DNA of 64,000 nt from Lepidostoma basale (GCA_022606425.2 JAHDVF020001378.1:1-64000), one strand, 5' to 3'. Counted from the first letter of the stretch, positions 1 through 11,562 are shown. A program made the numbers and translations. The notes: a model not told the origin generated them from the sequence alone.

Positions 1-75
1 TATTTCACAGGAATTTTATATTCCATTTTTAAACTTGTAAATTGTAAATGATTCCATTACAAACAAATTATTATC

Positions 76-515
76 TAACTAACCAGCATGATGTCTCTCC
101 GGAGAGGTAGACAGAAAAAAATAACTGCCACACTGTTCTTTCCTGAAATATTTCTCTTGATTCCTCAACATTCATACATCATCATGCACGCACGTCGATT
201 TCTACGACTCCTCACGTGACCAACATTCAATATTTGGTTAATTTTATCGTGATACGTTTTCTTCAGTCATTCTCTTTTTTTACCATTTTTTATTCATGCA
301 TTATTTCTACGTGTCCAAACCATCTTAATAATCCTTTCATTATTTTATTCATAACACCTTCATTCGCACGGCATTCACTTCTTAGATTTTCATTCGACAC
401 TCTATCATAAACAGATTTTTCATACATTCGTCTAATAGATCATATTTCGACTGCATTTATTCTACTTTTATCCTTCTTTTGCAAGTTCCATGCTTCACTT
501 CTATACATATTATTA
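76..515 (-). mobile_element. LINE-A 3' fragment (RTE-like)
   Basis: Read on the minus strand it contains the C-terminal reverse transcriptase region, ending in a degraded gagacatcatgctggtt tail. It is frame-broken. The same order of blocks (catgcacgcacgtcgattt, gtgtccaaaccatctt) is found in all LINE-A copies in this window. Confidence 0.75.
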
Positions 516-1173
516 AAGTTTAATAATCTTTTATGATTCCCTTTTTTATATTGTAACAAGAGAGAATGAAGTTATGTCTGCTATGATGTTAAATTGTTAT
601 AATGTCTTTCAAATATGTCAATTTCTTTTACAAAATTATGTATTAATAGACCAGCTGTCGCCCAACTCGGCTGGCGGTACTTAGGATGTCGTACTTGTCA
701 AGTTCTTGAGATAAAACCCGAAAGTTTATATCCAGTCAATGTCAACATTAGTACGTGATCGGAAAACGACAAGCTCGGATCAAAACGGCACGCAGGTCCG
801 TTATTGTGGAAAGTCGTTTTCAAAAGGCAGACCAATGATTATTTATGTATTTCAAGTTTGTTTTACTGCGGAGCCTTCAAAACTGACAAATAAAACTAAT
901 TTTTTTCAAAATTTTCAAAGGCAAAACATGTCTCTCATAATTTATATAAAAAATCTATAAAGTTAACGTTTTCATTGATGCTTAATAAATATTAGTGGAT
1001 TTTAGAATGTTAAAATAATCATTCATAATATAAGAATTCAATGACTCAATAATGATTGCACTGAAGCTCACAACTATCTATACCAATAAGTAGAATGAAA
1101 AAATGATAGCCGACATAAAAGAGTTTCACTGCCAGCTCTTATATAATATTATATGAGTATATAGGGTGTTATT
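516..1173. other. AT-rich intergenic or intronic sequence
   Basis: No convincing gene. The block 640-800 is GC-richer and has a short open frame without recognisable features. Confidence 0.5.
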
Positions 1174-3417
1174 GCTCAATAAAGGTGTCGAAAATTGAAC
1201 TTAACGATTGCGCTTCATTCGATCTAGCCGTGGCGCTCATATGCCCAAAATCATATTTAAACAATGTCATAAAATTATCTCTTAAATAAAGCCAATATTA
1301 TAGACATTAAAATAATGTTAATGTCTATGATATTGGCTTTATTTAAAATATAATTATATGCCACTATTGTTAAAATATGATTTCGGGTGTCCCTTATTTT
1401 TCAAAGTTTTAATTTTACAATGGATAGGCTATTGTTTTATTCATTTGGGCCTAAAACATCCGAAACCAAGTTTTTTCCTTATTCGGAACAGTGTAACCCG
1501 TGCCGACTTGCGCGTAATGATGTCCCATACAAATTGCGTCACAGGAGCGGCGCGTTGTCGTTGTTATTATATTTTGGTTCGGGTTGTCGGGTAGTAACCA
1601 CGGATTGTTTTATATTTTGAAGATGTCAGTGGAACTAAGAAGCAATCAAAATAATATTTTCTTTGTTGGTGAAGTAAATCCCCAAATAACAGGTGTAAAC
1701 AACTATCTAATCGTCAAGTTCTCGCAGTTATATTTTTCAATATACGTGAACTTAATTTGACTGTTAATGAAAACGCAAATCTTGTCATTCTGGAGTGCAA
1801 TATATTCTGAAAAAATGCTAGAATACCTACCAGAGCTCTTCGTAATTTTGTTAAAAAGTTAGTGGATCTTTATCAGGTCTGACGAGAACTGCAAAAAATA
1901 GCAAGAAGATTCAGACTTACATAGGCGCCGCGAAGAGAACTTTCAACTGGAATTAGATAATACATTCGATACCGCACACGCCGATGCTCTTGAATGTGCT
2001 GTGATACGACAGCATCTTATACAGGATGCTTGAACGGAACTTGTGTGCAAAAACTAAAAAGAGATTTGGTACTCTTTGCTGGCCGCCATCATATATAAGA
2101 ACTGATGCTCAAAAGTGCGTTTGAATTCCAAAATCGATTGTACGAGATGATAATAGAGAACTCATTGAGCTTGCTATTGTTTTTCTGGGTTAAGGCAATG
2201 AAAATAAAATAAAAATCAGACCTGCTGGCCCAATGCATCAAGCACGATGAATGGCAAGAGCTATTTACTCCTTAAAAATATTTTTGCTGCAGTCCCAGTT
2301 TAAAATGTGCGCTAAGGACAAACAAGCTCTACGAGATATTTGTTTATTTATTGTGGCAGTTTATGTGAAGCCCTGGCTTGAATGTAGTTTGGCGATAAAA
2401 GCTCCGAATCAAGATTTTTGTTTTTGAAAGATTACAAAGAAGTTGACAATTTCCAAAGCGGCTTTAAACAAGTTCAGTCAACATTTGTGGTACTTGTCAG
2501 AGAAAATAGCCGTCTTTTTAAATGTTGATGACAACGTTAATAAACAAACCAAAGGAAACATTGTAGAAAACTTACAAAAAGAAAGTTTTGGTGATTTGGG
2601 AAAGAGATATGTTCCATCGAAGGAACATATGTCTGGCTCTCTATATGGTACGTAAGTAGTGTTTAATCTGGTATTTAATTTAGAACTTATTTGTTTTATA
2701 CGTAGGTACTACAAGTATTTGTTATCTTGTTTTATGTAAATCTTTGAGTGATTTTGTTTCTGTCAACAGTAAAGCTTTATTTTCACAACTGAAACTTGAT
2801 AGTAATTTCCTTCAATAAATGTATCTTCAAAGAAAGATAGCGCGGCATTTGTGGAAACTAAAAATAAGGTTACTAGCTTAAAAGCAGTTAATGACACAGC
2901 TGAAAGAGCTGTTAATTTTATGACAGACTTTCCTGATTTGACTACCGCAGATAAAGAACATAAGCAGTTCATATTATGTTGTGTGCAAGAACATAGAAAA
3001 ATTTACCCAGACTGTAAAAAAAGAGACTTTGAAGAGGAAATATCTAAGTAAATAAATATAAATTTGGATCTTTTTTGATAATTACATGAAGAACATTATA
3101 TAAATATGTGTTTTCATCAATATTTATCTTACATAATGATTTTAAGTGATCATCTACAACTACATTTAAGAGACACTTAAATCACCTATTTTCTAAAACT
3201 TTGAGGGCAAGTCGGCACGGGTTAGAATTAACGTAGGAAGTTGAAATTCTGTATTTGGGTAACTAGTAGACTATTAAACACAATTAGGGGGTATGCGTTT
3301 TAATAATTCAAAAAAAAAATTTTGGCCATATAAGGGACACCCTAGGGCATATGAGCGCCACGGCTAGCTCGAATGAAGCGCAATCGTGAAGTCCAATTTT
3401 CTACAACTTTATCGAGA
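1174..3417 (+). mobile_element. Degraded TIR DNA transposon of an unnamed family
   Basis: Imperfect terminal inverted repeats of about 70 bp bound the element: 1175-1245 and the complement of 3346-3416, both containing gcgctcatatgccc. Further inverted blocks continue inside (gggtgtcccttat at 1387 against 3333; cccgtgccgacttgc at 1497 against about 3210). The interior holds broken coding pieces on the + strand: about 1820-2030 (RREENFQLELDNTFDTAHAD), about 2390-2655 (FSQHLWYLSEKIAVF) and 2851-3051 (AVNDTAERAVNFMTDF, ending with a stop). I recall similar proteins from other invertebrate repeat families but cannot name the superfamily. Stops and frameshifts separate the pieces, so it is inactive. 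Confidence 0.6.
1283..1345. repeat. Short perfect-arm hairpin inside the TIR transposon
   Basis: Arms aataaagccaatattatag and its near complement (about 1319-1345) enclose a few bases. It sits just inside the left TIR, probably as a small nested insertion because it separates two blocks that pair with contiguous sequence on the right side. Confidence 0.5.
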
Positions 3418-3767
3418 AATTGGATAAAATGGCAAAACGTTTTGACTACAAATCAACTATCAACTGTCAAATACACAGTCTATAGAGACAATGTTGCCAG
3501 TTTAAAATCCAAACCTCTAAAAAAACACTAGAAGTGAATCTTAGAGTTGGCAAAATAAATATAGAAGTAGGATAAAAGCATAAAACAGCGATCACTTGAA
3601 TTGACATAACTTTCACGCCTCATCTATTTACAATCACACACATTGACACGCACGCTATTTAATTTGTCCTACTATTCATAAAACCGACATTTTAAATGTT
3701 TTTGATTGATTTAATCATGCCTCGTTTTCCTCGACCTTCCTCTGTAAATGGATTCGTTTATATATTT

Positions 3768-4000
3768 TCTGATAATCTAATTATTTTATAGAAATCTCTT
3801 GATGGAAGTTCATTTTAAAATATAATTAAATAAAACGATGTTTTTTTAACTACTTCCACTTTTGTCTTTATATCGACAGACTGGCCCAGTCTGTCGATGC
3901 CAGCGAGCCTGGCAAAACTGGTCGCTGTCGAAATAAAGACAAAAGTGGAAGTAGTTAAAAAAACATCGTTTTATTTAAATATTCAATTTTTTCCCATTTT
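3768..4000. repeat. PR2 palindromic repeat
   Basis: Two arms of about 70 bp (cttccacttttgtctttat and complement) flank a core with stem GCCAG/CTGGC. The right arm ends in aaaaacatcgttttatttaa. Confidence 0.8.
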
Positions 4001-5249
4001 CATTCATTCAAACAACATGTTATATGAATGTTGAAAAAGTGACAGAACTGTGTCAGGAAATAACGTTATTCATTCTGCCCACATCTTCGTATTGATGGCT
4101 TTATGGTTAATTAGTTTTAGATGCGCTTGAAATCTATTTAGATGGCAAAACACTATTATCCATTTCAGAGTATACATTTTGAAGCTTTAGCTTATTTTCC
4201 CGGGATTTGAATTTTCCCTAGAATCATTTTTCCCCAGATTTTTTTTCAGGAAGCGACGCAAAGCTCTGAATTTGTTTACATATTAAATAAGCAACCCACT
4301 CTGCATAGACTCCTTTCAACACACCGTCACGTCTGAGATTGTATCCGAAACTAGGTTCGCACGTCTCCATCTTGTTACAACCGTTGCATGGCTGCATTTT
4401 ATAACTCCCGCTTTAAATTTTGCTGTGTTGCACGCGGTATTATTATATTTACAAAGTGTCTGGCAAACGAGTGTTAGCTGTAAAGCGTAGCATAATTTTC
4501 AGATAAACATAATACTGTCGGTGTTCCTTATCATGCTAATTCTTACGAGGAATCCGCAGTCAGCATTTCCCTAAAATTTCACTCCACGATTTAAAAGTTT
4601 ACAAAGGACGAATTGAATTAACCAAAAATTTTCATTCATATCAGCAACACGGATATAGAAACAACCTGATGATGTGAAGTATCCTTACCTTCCTAAATAC
4701 GGTTAAGTTTCCAGATTTTCACTTACAACTTATTAAAATCATCCAGAAGGTTGCTGCTTTTACACAGCTATACACCTTCCATAATCAGTTATCCTCCATC
4801 ATTTCCATAAGGTTTATTATTTAATGAGAATTTTCAAAAATATAACCCAAAAATATTCTAATATATCATTATCATCACCATTGCCTGTTTCCGTCCACTC
4901 CTGCTTCTATATCTGTCGATCCTGGGCAACACGCATCCATAAATGTTAATTTATTTTTCTTATATATTTAACCTCATGTCAGTTGTTATATAATATATGT
5001 CGTAGCATGTAATTGGCCTTGTTTTGTTGTCTCTGTGTGAATATTTATATACTGTATTTGTTGTTTGTTACCCTCAATAATTAAAAGTAATGTTATTTAT
5101 TTCGGCATTCACTTTGTGGTAGGACATGATTAAATTGTAAATAAAATACTTGTTTTTCACCACTTGAGTATTATATTTTACACGACTAGTTTCAGAAGCT
5201 ACGGATGCTTCCATCTACAGTTTTAAAGTTTATATTTAAACCTGTAGTT
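4001..5249. other. Non-coding stretch upstream of the first exon
   Basis: No gene seen. There is a short CA/TC-rich piece near 4870-4940 and decayed repeat ends near 5101-5190 (tcactttgtggtaggacat, shared with other PR elements). Confidence 0.5.
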
Positions 5250-5345
5250 GCATGCATGACACGATGTATGAATGTTGAGGAATCGAGAGAAATATATCAG
5301 AAAAGAAAAGTGTGGCAGTCCATTTTGCCTACGCCTTCGCCTTTA
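5250..5345 (+). mobile_element. LINE-A tail fragment abutting an exon
   Basis: It contains gcatgacacgatgtatgaat and gtgtggcagtccattttgcc, the last ~90 bases of LINE-A, and lacks the (AGTT)n tail. It ends about 33 bases before the exon at 5378. Confidence 0.75.
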
Positions 5346-5377
5346 TGCTGTATCAAATCAAATACGTGTTTCTTCAG

Positions 5378-5494
5378 GTGGTCTTCGGAGGAGCAGTAGA
5401 GACGAGCGAACTGGAAACTGCGCTGTACTTAAATGGAGTGAACTTGCAACACATTTCTGACGATGCAATGAAGAAGAATGTCACCACTATCCAG
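5378..5494 (+). CDS. Internal exon of an unnamed repetitive, probably secreted protein
   Basis: A 39-codon open exon, phase 0 at both ends. It is preceded by a good acceptor (gtgtttcttcag) and followed by a donor (ccag/gtaata). It reads VVFGGAVETSELETALYLNG at its start and ends NVTTIQ. The pattern (hydrophobic-x-G, then LNGVNLQHIS) recurs in the exon at 18830, which suggests short beta-type repeats as in large secreted insect proteins; I do not recognise the family. A LINE-A tail fragment ends only about 33 bases upstream, so the 3' end of the upstream intron is partly transposon-derived. Codon use is less AT-biased than the surroundings, supporting real coding. No start codon is expected because this is an internal exon. 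The next exon would be 13.3 kb downstream. Confidence 0.6.
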
Positions 5495-5854
5495 GTAATA
5501 TTTTTTTATTTATGGAATCTTTCAATCATGCTATAAAAGAATGCAAAATATTTAACCCATCCGCATATAAGTTTTTTGAAAAGAATGTGTGCAAAAGTAA
5601 CTTATTGAATTTATCTCCGAAAGTAAAAAAGTTGCCCCACCCGAAGTGGAGGTGACATGGTTTGTCAAACTATGGTGCGCTACACTTACGTATTATGAGT
5701 GATACAAAAAATAGAAATGCGAGAAATGATGATACGGCGAGTATGCGACCGTGAAAAATTCTTAACCATATCTTGGCGGCTGATATGTGGATGGGTTAAG
5801 TAATATTCTCTAATGATAACTTAGTACTATTTATTTTTTAATATAACAGTTTTT

Positions 5855-6045
5855 TTTTAACCCTATTACTGTATACATTTTTTTATACATTGATTCTCGT
5901 GAAATCTATCTAACTCAATTTAATTGTCATATGAATCCTATGTCAGACCAACAACATTGTGAGCTTTTTGACACATTGTCATCTGGATATGAAGCCGGGA
6001 CTTTCGGTATTGCAGCCATAGCTGTTGCCACTTTGCCACGAATCG
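5855..6045 (-). mobile_element. tRNA-derived SINE copy
   Basis: On the minus strand an A-box-like tggcaaagtggcaac (6024-6038) and a degraded B box precede a body ending in tgtatacagtaatagggtt. The layout matches the copy at 9820-10045. Confidence 0.55.
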
Positions 6046-6054
6046 CCCCTTCTT

Positions 6055-6510
6055 ATTTATTACTCTCGAATCCGTAACATTCATACATCATATTATGGAA
6101 TCACGTCGATTTTAGACTTATTCCAACTCTCGCGTGGTTGACCTAAAATATTTCATTGATATGATCGTGTATAGTTTTCATCGTTCTTCCTATAGATCCG
6201 TTTACGTCGATTACAAATACTTTATTTATAATTATTTATTCATTTATTCTTCCATACGTGTGTCCTAATCATCTGAAAGAAATTTTCATCATTTTGTTCA
6301 TAACACTTTCATTTGCACTGCATTATGTTCTTATATTTGCATAAAACACTATATCATCTACAGATTTATCATACATTCCTTCAGGAGATTTAATTTATAC
6401 TGCATATATTCTATTTATTTATTTATTTTACATGATTATTTTGCCAGTTCAATGCTTTGCTTCCATATACAAGATTCGGTACTAAGACACTGTTGTATAT
6501 TGCCATCTTA
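6055..6510 (-). mobile_element. LINE-A fragment, strongly diverged
   Basis: The block order is as in other copies (cattcatacatcatattatg, ttgttcataacactttcatt, ttgccagttcaatgctttg on the + strand). The 3' tail is missing and the SINE abuts it. Confidence 0.65.
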
Positions 6511-6980
6511 ACATTTTTTCAATAGACTATTTTTTAAATTGTTTTATGCTTAATACATTTTTAATTGTTTCGGCCATTTCTGTTATTCCAAAAATCTTAG
6601 TTCTGCAAATATTTTGCATATATTATACAACTGAATAAAATCAGCAAAGTTTGCATGAATAAGTTAGTTACCATAACTACTAAATGACTTTTAATATGGC
6701 GCTCGCGAGAGTTTCGCAGTTTTATACCAAGAGAAGAGTTTTCTTCTCTCACTTTCGCGAAGTTCCGATATTACTTTATTTTACAACCGAACCTGCCTGT
6801 TCGTATAAATAATAATATGGGGAATGGGAGTGGCTTCCTTATATTCGTTAGTTTTAGTACCGTTGTTACTGGAAGATATGTTTTTAAAAGGGTAATTTTA
6901 TTAAGAGCATACAACGTAAATCATACAAGCAATTCTAGTTACCTCATTGTGAAATCACAAAATGATCACATTATTTTACA

Positions 6981-7312
6981 AGGATTAATTGTATCTCAAT
7001 AGAGACGAAGATGCAAATTGTTTTCTGGGAACAGAAGGTGGTGGGCTTTCTAATCTTAATAGATGACGCTAGTGTAGAGTGAACATAAAAATGTGTAAAT
7101 AGGTGTAGAAACCTACCATATATACAAGTTCCAAAAAAGTTTGTCAGACGTGGTGGTCATAACGGCGGAATGGGGAATGTTGTTAAACGTGAAGCGATCG
7201 CTCAACCCAACCAATGACAGGTCATAAGTCCTGTAAGCGCCTCGACCACCACCATCTGTTCCCAGAAAACAATTTGCATCTTCGTCTCTATTGAGATACA
7301 ATTAATCCTTGT
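6981..7312. mobile_element. MITE-8 copy with TIRs
   Basis: Inverted ends of about 58 bp (aattgtatctcaatagagac ... and complement) flank about 215 bp of unique sequence. The interior matches the copy at 23396-23667 in the opposite orientation. Confidence 0.75.
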
Positions 7313-7444
7313 AAAATAAAAATAATTTATCCGCAATGGGTGAAATCCAGTATTTGTCTACAAGAATTTGTATACATTCAAAATGTTGTTGATCACATTA
7401 TAATTAATGAAAAATGTTTAAAATAAGGTACCAACTTTTAAATT

Positions 7445-7625
7445 TACAGCACTGTTATAGTCACATGTTTTTACAGAAACTTTTTGAGAATGTCGCCATA
7501 GCTGATTCGCCAACCGATGTTGGCATCATGAATGTTACAAACAACTCAGATGTTTGTAACAACTGATAATGCCAACATTGGTTGGCAAAACAGCTGGCGC
7601 GACATTCTCAAAAAGTGTATAAGAA
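7445..7625. repeat. PR3 palindromic repeat
   Basis: Arms with actttttgagaatgtcgc flank a spacer. The right core reads TGATAA-T-GCCAAC-ATTG-GTTGGC-AAAAC (7563-7591). Confidence 0.8.
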
Positions 7626-8239
7626 AATAAAAAAACATAAAATACAATTGCGATAATATAACAGTGTAATCAGCTTCGGGTAAAACAATAAACTATTATT
7701 AAAAAATTACATCTCAGCTTTTAATATAGATGTGTATAAATTGTTCCAAAACGAAAAATGTTTCTTCTGAAATTTGAAAATTAAATAATTATTAGGTTAA
7801 TTCAGTATTTGAGTATCAATTAGGTATTAAAAATCTATTAGACGTTACATATAATAGTTTATTATAACTTAAATGTTTAAATATATCTCTTAGACAAATT
7901 TGTAGTTAATATACGAGTATTTGGTAAGTTTATGATATAGTGTCAAAAAATTTAAAAAGCACATGCTGTGCGAATTAAAGGACATAAGGAATAAATGACT
8001 GAATAAAGGATTAAAAAATATATAAATAACGATGTAAAATGATTAAAAAAAGATTGGAAAAAAACAAAGAAAACCTGGCACGGGCAAATCAATTAAACAT
8101 TAAAGGACTTGGGGAGTTGATAAAACTGGTGTGCCTCGATGTATTTTGAGGAACCAAGATAAAGATGTCGGAAAAGAACATTTCATTATTTAAATACACC
8201 TTGAGGAGAGGGCGTGTTGGTTAGTTAGTTAAGGTGTAA
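7626..8239. other. Very AT-rich sequence without gene
   Basis: Mostly A/T homopolymer-like DNA. At 8040-8110 a degraded LINE-like block (aaacctggcacgggcaaatc) is visible on the + strand. A ttagttagttaa tail at 8220-8232 fits the end of a LINE-A copy. Confidence 0.4.
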
Positions 8240-8570
8240 TTTTGTGTCTTTTTCTGCTTCCTTGGTATGTGATCTGTTCTCCGTAGGGTTGGTTCTCCTG
8301 TTAATTGGATTCCCAGCTTTCCTTCCATCTTTTTAAATGTCTTCTACGACGACGACTCCTGTTTTGCTGATTTTGCAGTGCAATATAGGGGGGTACTGGT
8401 ATTGTCCATTTTTTTAACATGATCATCCAATCTCTTATTTGATGTCTACCCGATCTTATAATATCCGCAGCTTCACACGTCTTATTCTGGTTCCCTCACG
8501 CATTCTCTATGTGCCTGACCTGCCATAATCAACAATGTCTTCTTCTCGGATTTATCTTTCATTTTCTAAA
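8240..8570 (-). mobile_element. Probable non-LTR retrotransposon fragment
   Basis: GC-richer than its surroundings, with blocks such as ttccttccatctttttaaat and ctatgtgcctgacctgccat on the + strand. These resemble the complement of reverse transcriptase C-terminal segments (GHVER-like). No open frame survives. Confidence 0.35.
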
Positions 8571-8629
8571 ATTAAAATAGTCTCACTTACATGCCACTCA
8601 GAAGAAGTACGAATAACGTGATGACTAAT

Positions 8630-8875
8630 TTCAATTCAATTTCATTTCTGGACATTACTTCGAATGAAAACGTCTGTTTTCTAGTTGTTTTACTATAGTT
8701 TATGGGAATGATTCGTTTCGCCTTTCTAAAACCTTATCCAATGTATTTCATTTGTGTGTTACCATTGTATTACTTTTCCTTAAACTATAACCAAACTTCT
8801 AGTAAACAGCCGTTTTTATTCGTAATAATTATTTAATATGGATTTTATTCATTGTTCAATAAATAATAAATTACT
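8630..8875 (+). repeat. PR1 palindromic repeat, left arm truncated
   Basis: The left side starts inside the arm (cgaatgaaaacgtctgtttt). The right side runs to the constant end (tattcattgttcaataaata). Confidence 0.7.
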
Positions 8876-9309
8876 AGTCATTTCAAGCAGAAAATTATTT
8901 AATTTTAATCATCAAGTTACCGCCGTTTTTCGAGAGTTAAAACTAGATGCCTGCTAAAAAAAAAGTTAAACTTCTACAATAAATTTTTAGATAAGTTAAA
9001 ATTATCATTAGCAATGCTCTTACCGAGGCAGAACTTGTTCAATTTCCGGAAAAACGTTAATTCCTGCTGCACTGTAGCAACAGATGCACATGATAACACT
9101 CATTTTATTGCTTTTCTTGGTTCACTTTAAGGAAATGAGTGGGAAAATCATTTAAACATAAAATGAGGATGTTTGCCAAAATGCATAAATATTTCATGAT
9201 ATCATACCATTACACATTTTACCCCCCTAACTACTTCCGTTACATTAAGGAACATGCAATATTTAATGTCCCCTAGTTTACAACTTAGCCTGCATATATA
9301 AATTCTCTT
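8876..9309. other. Non-coding sequence
   Basis: No gene or recognised repeat. Generic AT-rich DNA. Confidence 0.4.
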
Positions 9310-9690
9310 TTTATTTTTTATATACTTTGTATACAGGTATACAACACTTACATTAAAAAAATTGAAATACATAGACATGTTTCGGGCAACCAGTCATTCT
9401 TCAGTGATAAACATTATAAAGATACATATTTAAAATATTATAAAATTGATTACATGATCTGACGAATGAATTCCAAAATAAATAAAGATTTGTTTTGGAA
9501 TCAATTCCAAAATAATTCTTTATAACATCTGCCAGATCATGTACACAATTTTATAATATTTTTAATATGTATCTTTATAATGTGTATCACTGAAGAAGGA
9601 CTGGTTGTCCGAAACATTTCTATGTAATTTTATTTTTTTTAATGTAAGTGTTGTATATTCAAAATATAAGCGTCTACAACACAAAGTATG
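9310..9690 (+). repeat. PR4 palindromic repeat with hammerhead-like core
   Basis: Long inverted arms (tacaacacttacattaaaaa and complement). The right core is CTGAAGA (9590-9596), A, stem GGAC/GTCC (9598-9601, 9607-9610), then GAAAC (9611-9615). Confidence 0.8.
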
Positions 9691-9819
9691 GTGAATATAG
9701 AAGAAATCCTGGATATTTTATTTATTTAATTTATTGTTAACATATGAAATAATTTTTAAAAAGTTTAATTAAATAGAACGTATGAAATTTATATACATTA
9801 ATTAATCCATTTTTTGTGT

Positions 9820-10045
9820 ATATAACAGGTCGTTTGAACGCAATTACTGTATACAATTTGTTTTTAGTTATTATAATGATTCTCGTGACATGTGATAGGT
9901 AGCAAATCTATCGCCAATTTATTGTCACGTGAATTCTACTCCAAAGTAATAACACCAATCACAATTCCATCACCGGAAGTCGAACCTAGGACCTTCGGAA
10001 TAACAGTTAGAGTTCTTACCACTCTGCCACGAAGAACGATGATTT
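9820..10045 (-). mobile_element. tRNA-derived SINE copy, best preserved
   Basis: On the minus strand an A box (tggcagagtggtaag, complement of 10015-10029) and a B box (ggttcgacttcc, complement of 9975-9986) are spaced as in a tRNA. The body ends with tgtatacagtaattgcgttc and cctgttatatacac. No anticodon arm that would make a functional tRNA was found. RNA polymerase III transcription is inferred from the boxes. Confidence 0.7.
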
Positions 10046-10249
10046 TCGTATATAAAAATATTTTTTTTAACTGTTTAGTATGTTTTTACTCTCTTTTTAG
10101 ATATGTGAACTGAACATCGAGAGATAAAATCTTATAATATTTTTTCGTTTTTCTTCTTTGTCTTGTCGTTCGCCAATCGGAGGATGAAAACATCTTGGGC
10201 ATTTTGACAAGTTTGTTTTAAACCTAACATAATATTAACATACAACCAA

Positions 10250-10900
10250 ACAAACCATCACGCCATTTCTCCGCAGGGGTAGGCAGAGAGAATGCAGAGC
10301 ACACTACTCTATCCTGGCACACCTCTCTAGTTTCCCCACATTCATACAGCGAGTCATACACGCACGTCGATTCTTCCGACTTAACATGACCAACCTTTAA
10401 AAATTGATTAATTTGGTCATGCCATGTTTTCCTCGGTCTGCCTCAACTCCGTACTCCATTTATCATCATTAACATATACTTTTTTAACCATTATTTCTCC
10501 ATCCATGCGCTCCATATTTCCGAACCAACGCAGCGATCCTTTCATAATTTTTTTCATAATACATTCTTCCGCTCTGAATTCATTTCTTATATCAGCATTT
10601 GGGAATCTGTCGTATTTCATTCTACCACACATACGTCTTAGGGACCTCATCTCTACCGCATTTATTTATTGTTTCTTGAACAATGATGTAAAACTCCATA
10701 TTAAATAATTAATACGAATGAAAACGTCAGTTTTCTAGAAGTTTTATTATATTTTCTATAAAACTTCTAGAAAACTGACATTTTCATTCTTATTAATTAT
10801 CTACCGCATTTATTCTGCTCTCATCCTTCTTCTGCCAGTTCCATGCTTTGCTTCCATATACTAAGGTTGGGACCAGAACTACATTTTGAACAGCCGTAAA
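10250..10900 (-). mobile_element. LINE-A (subfamily B) fragment split by a PR1 insertion
   Basis: The 3' side is 10250-10666 and the 5' side continues at 10800-10900. Minus-strand residues include NADIRNEFRAEECIMKKIMK and GSLRWFGNMERMDGE. The interrupting PR1 copy is at 10667-10799. Confidence 0.85.
10667..10799 (-). repeat. PR1 copy with 15-bp target-site duplication
   Basis: The constant end (tattgtttcttgaacaatga) is at the left. The other arm stops early at ttcttattaatta. Flanks tctaccgcatttatt occur at 10652-10666 and 10800-10814. The host LINE reads contiguously once one duplicate is removed. Confidence 0.85.
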
Positions 10901-11059
10901 ATATAACCATAGTTAATTTAAAGTGTATTAAACGTGTGTATGTGTTAGCTGCTTACAGACTATAGGTATTCAAAATGAATAATATTAAATCCCGAGAACG
11001 ATTTATAGCACTCAGTGGGGAAGATCTCACCAATCGGAGGGTTAATAAACACGTTTGAT

Positions 11060-11104
11060 AGTAATAATTTATACGAATGAAAACCTCTGTTTTCTAGAAG
11101 TTAA
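11060..11104. repeat. PR1 half-arm
   Basis: The sequence aatttatacgaatgaaaacc ending ttttctagaagtt is cut off by the adjoining LINE-J copy. Confidence 0.6.
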
Positions 11105-11560
11105 ATCAAATCAGTTTATTTCATCAACAGACATTACAAAATTTATTTTTAAGGCATCTATTGAGAACAGGTAAAATAATATATTATATATAGTATACTA
11201 CCAGAAACGCATAAGAGATGGTTCAACATTAGGAAGACAGGATACTCTCTAGAATTAAGAGTATTTGCCTTCTGAACGTACTTTCACTAACATGAAAGAC
11301 GTCGATCTCCGAGGAGATCGCGTTCAGCAGACTAATTGCTCTTCCCACCGATGTCACCAGAGGCAGATTGGTTCTGGCAGCCGGTAGGTAAAACAATCTG
11401 TGCTGTCGCTGTCGGAGATATCTATCGGGGACAAAAAGCCGAACACCCTCCAGTACGGCCGAGTTCTCGAAGTATCCCCTAATTAATCTAAAGAAATGGG
11501 TAATTAGATGTCCATCTCTTCGAAGCTGTAGAGAATTGGTTCCGAGCATTTCCAAAAGAA
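11105..11560 (-). mobile_element. LINE-J (Jockey/CR1-like) 3' fragment
   Basis: The minus strand encodes a 108-residue open segment that opens MEMLGTNSLQLRRDGHLITH, followed by FVPDRYLRQRQHRLFYLP and AARTNLPLV. This is the extreme C-terminal region following reverse transcriptase in Jockey/CR1-type elements. It ends with a stop, then about 120 bp of 3' sequence. It lies head to head with the next copy. Confidence 0.7.
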
Positions 11561-11562
11561 AT

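Noticed and set aside
9970..10045. Possible tRNA gene on the minus strand
   Set aside because: A and B boxes are present but the cloverleaf is incomplete, and the same unit with a SINE tail occurs elsewhere; called as SINE.
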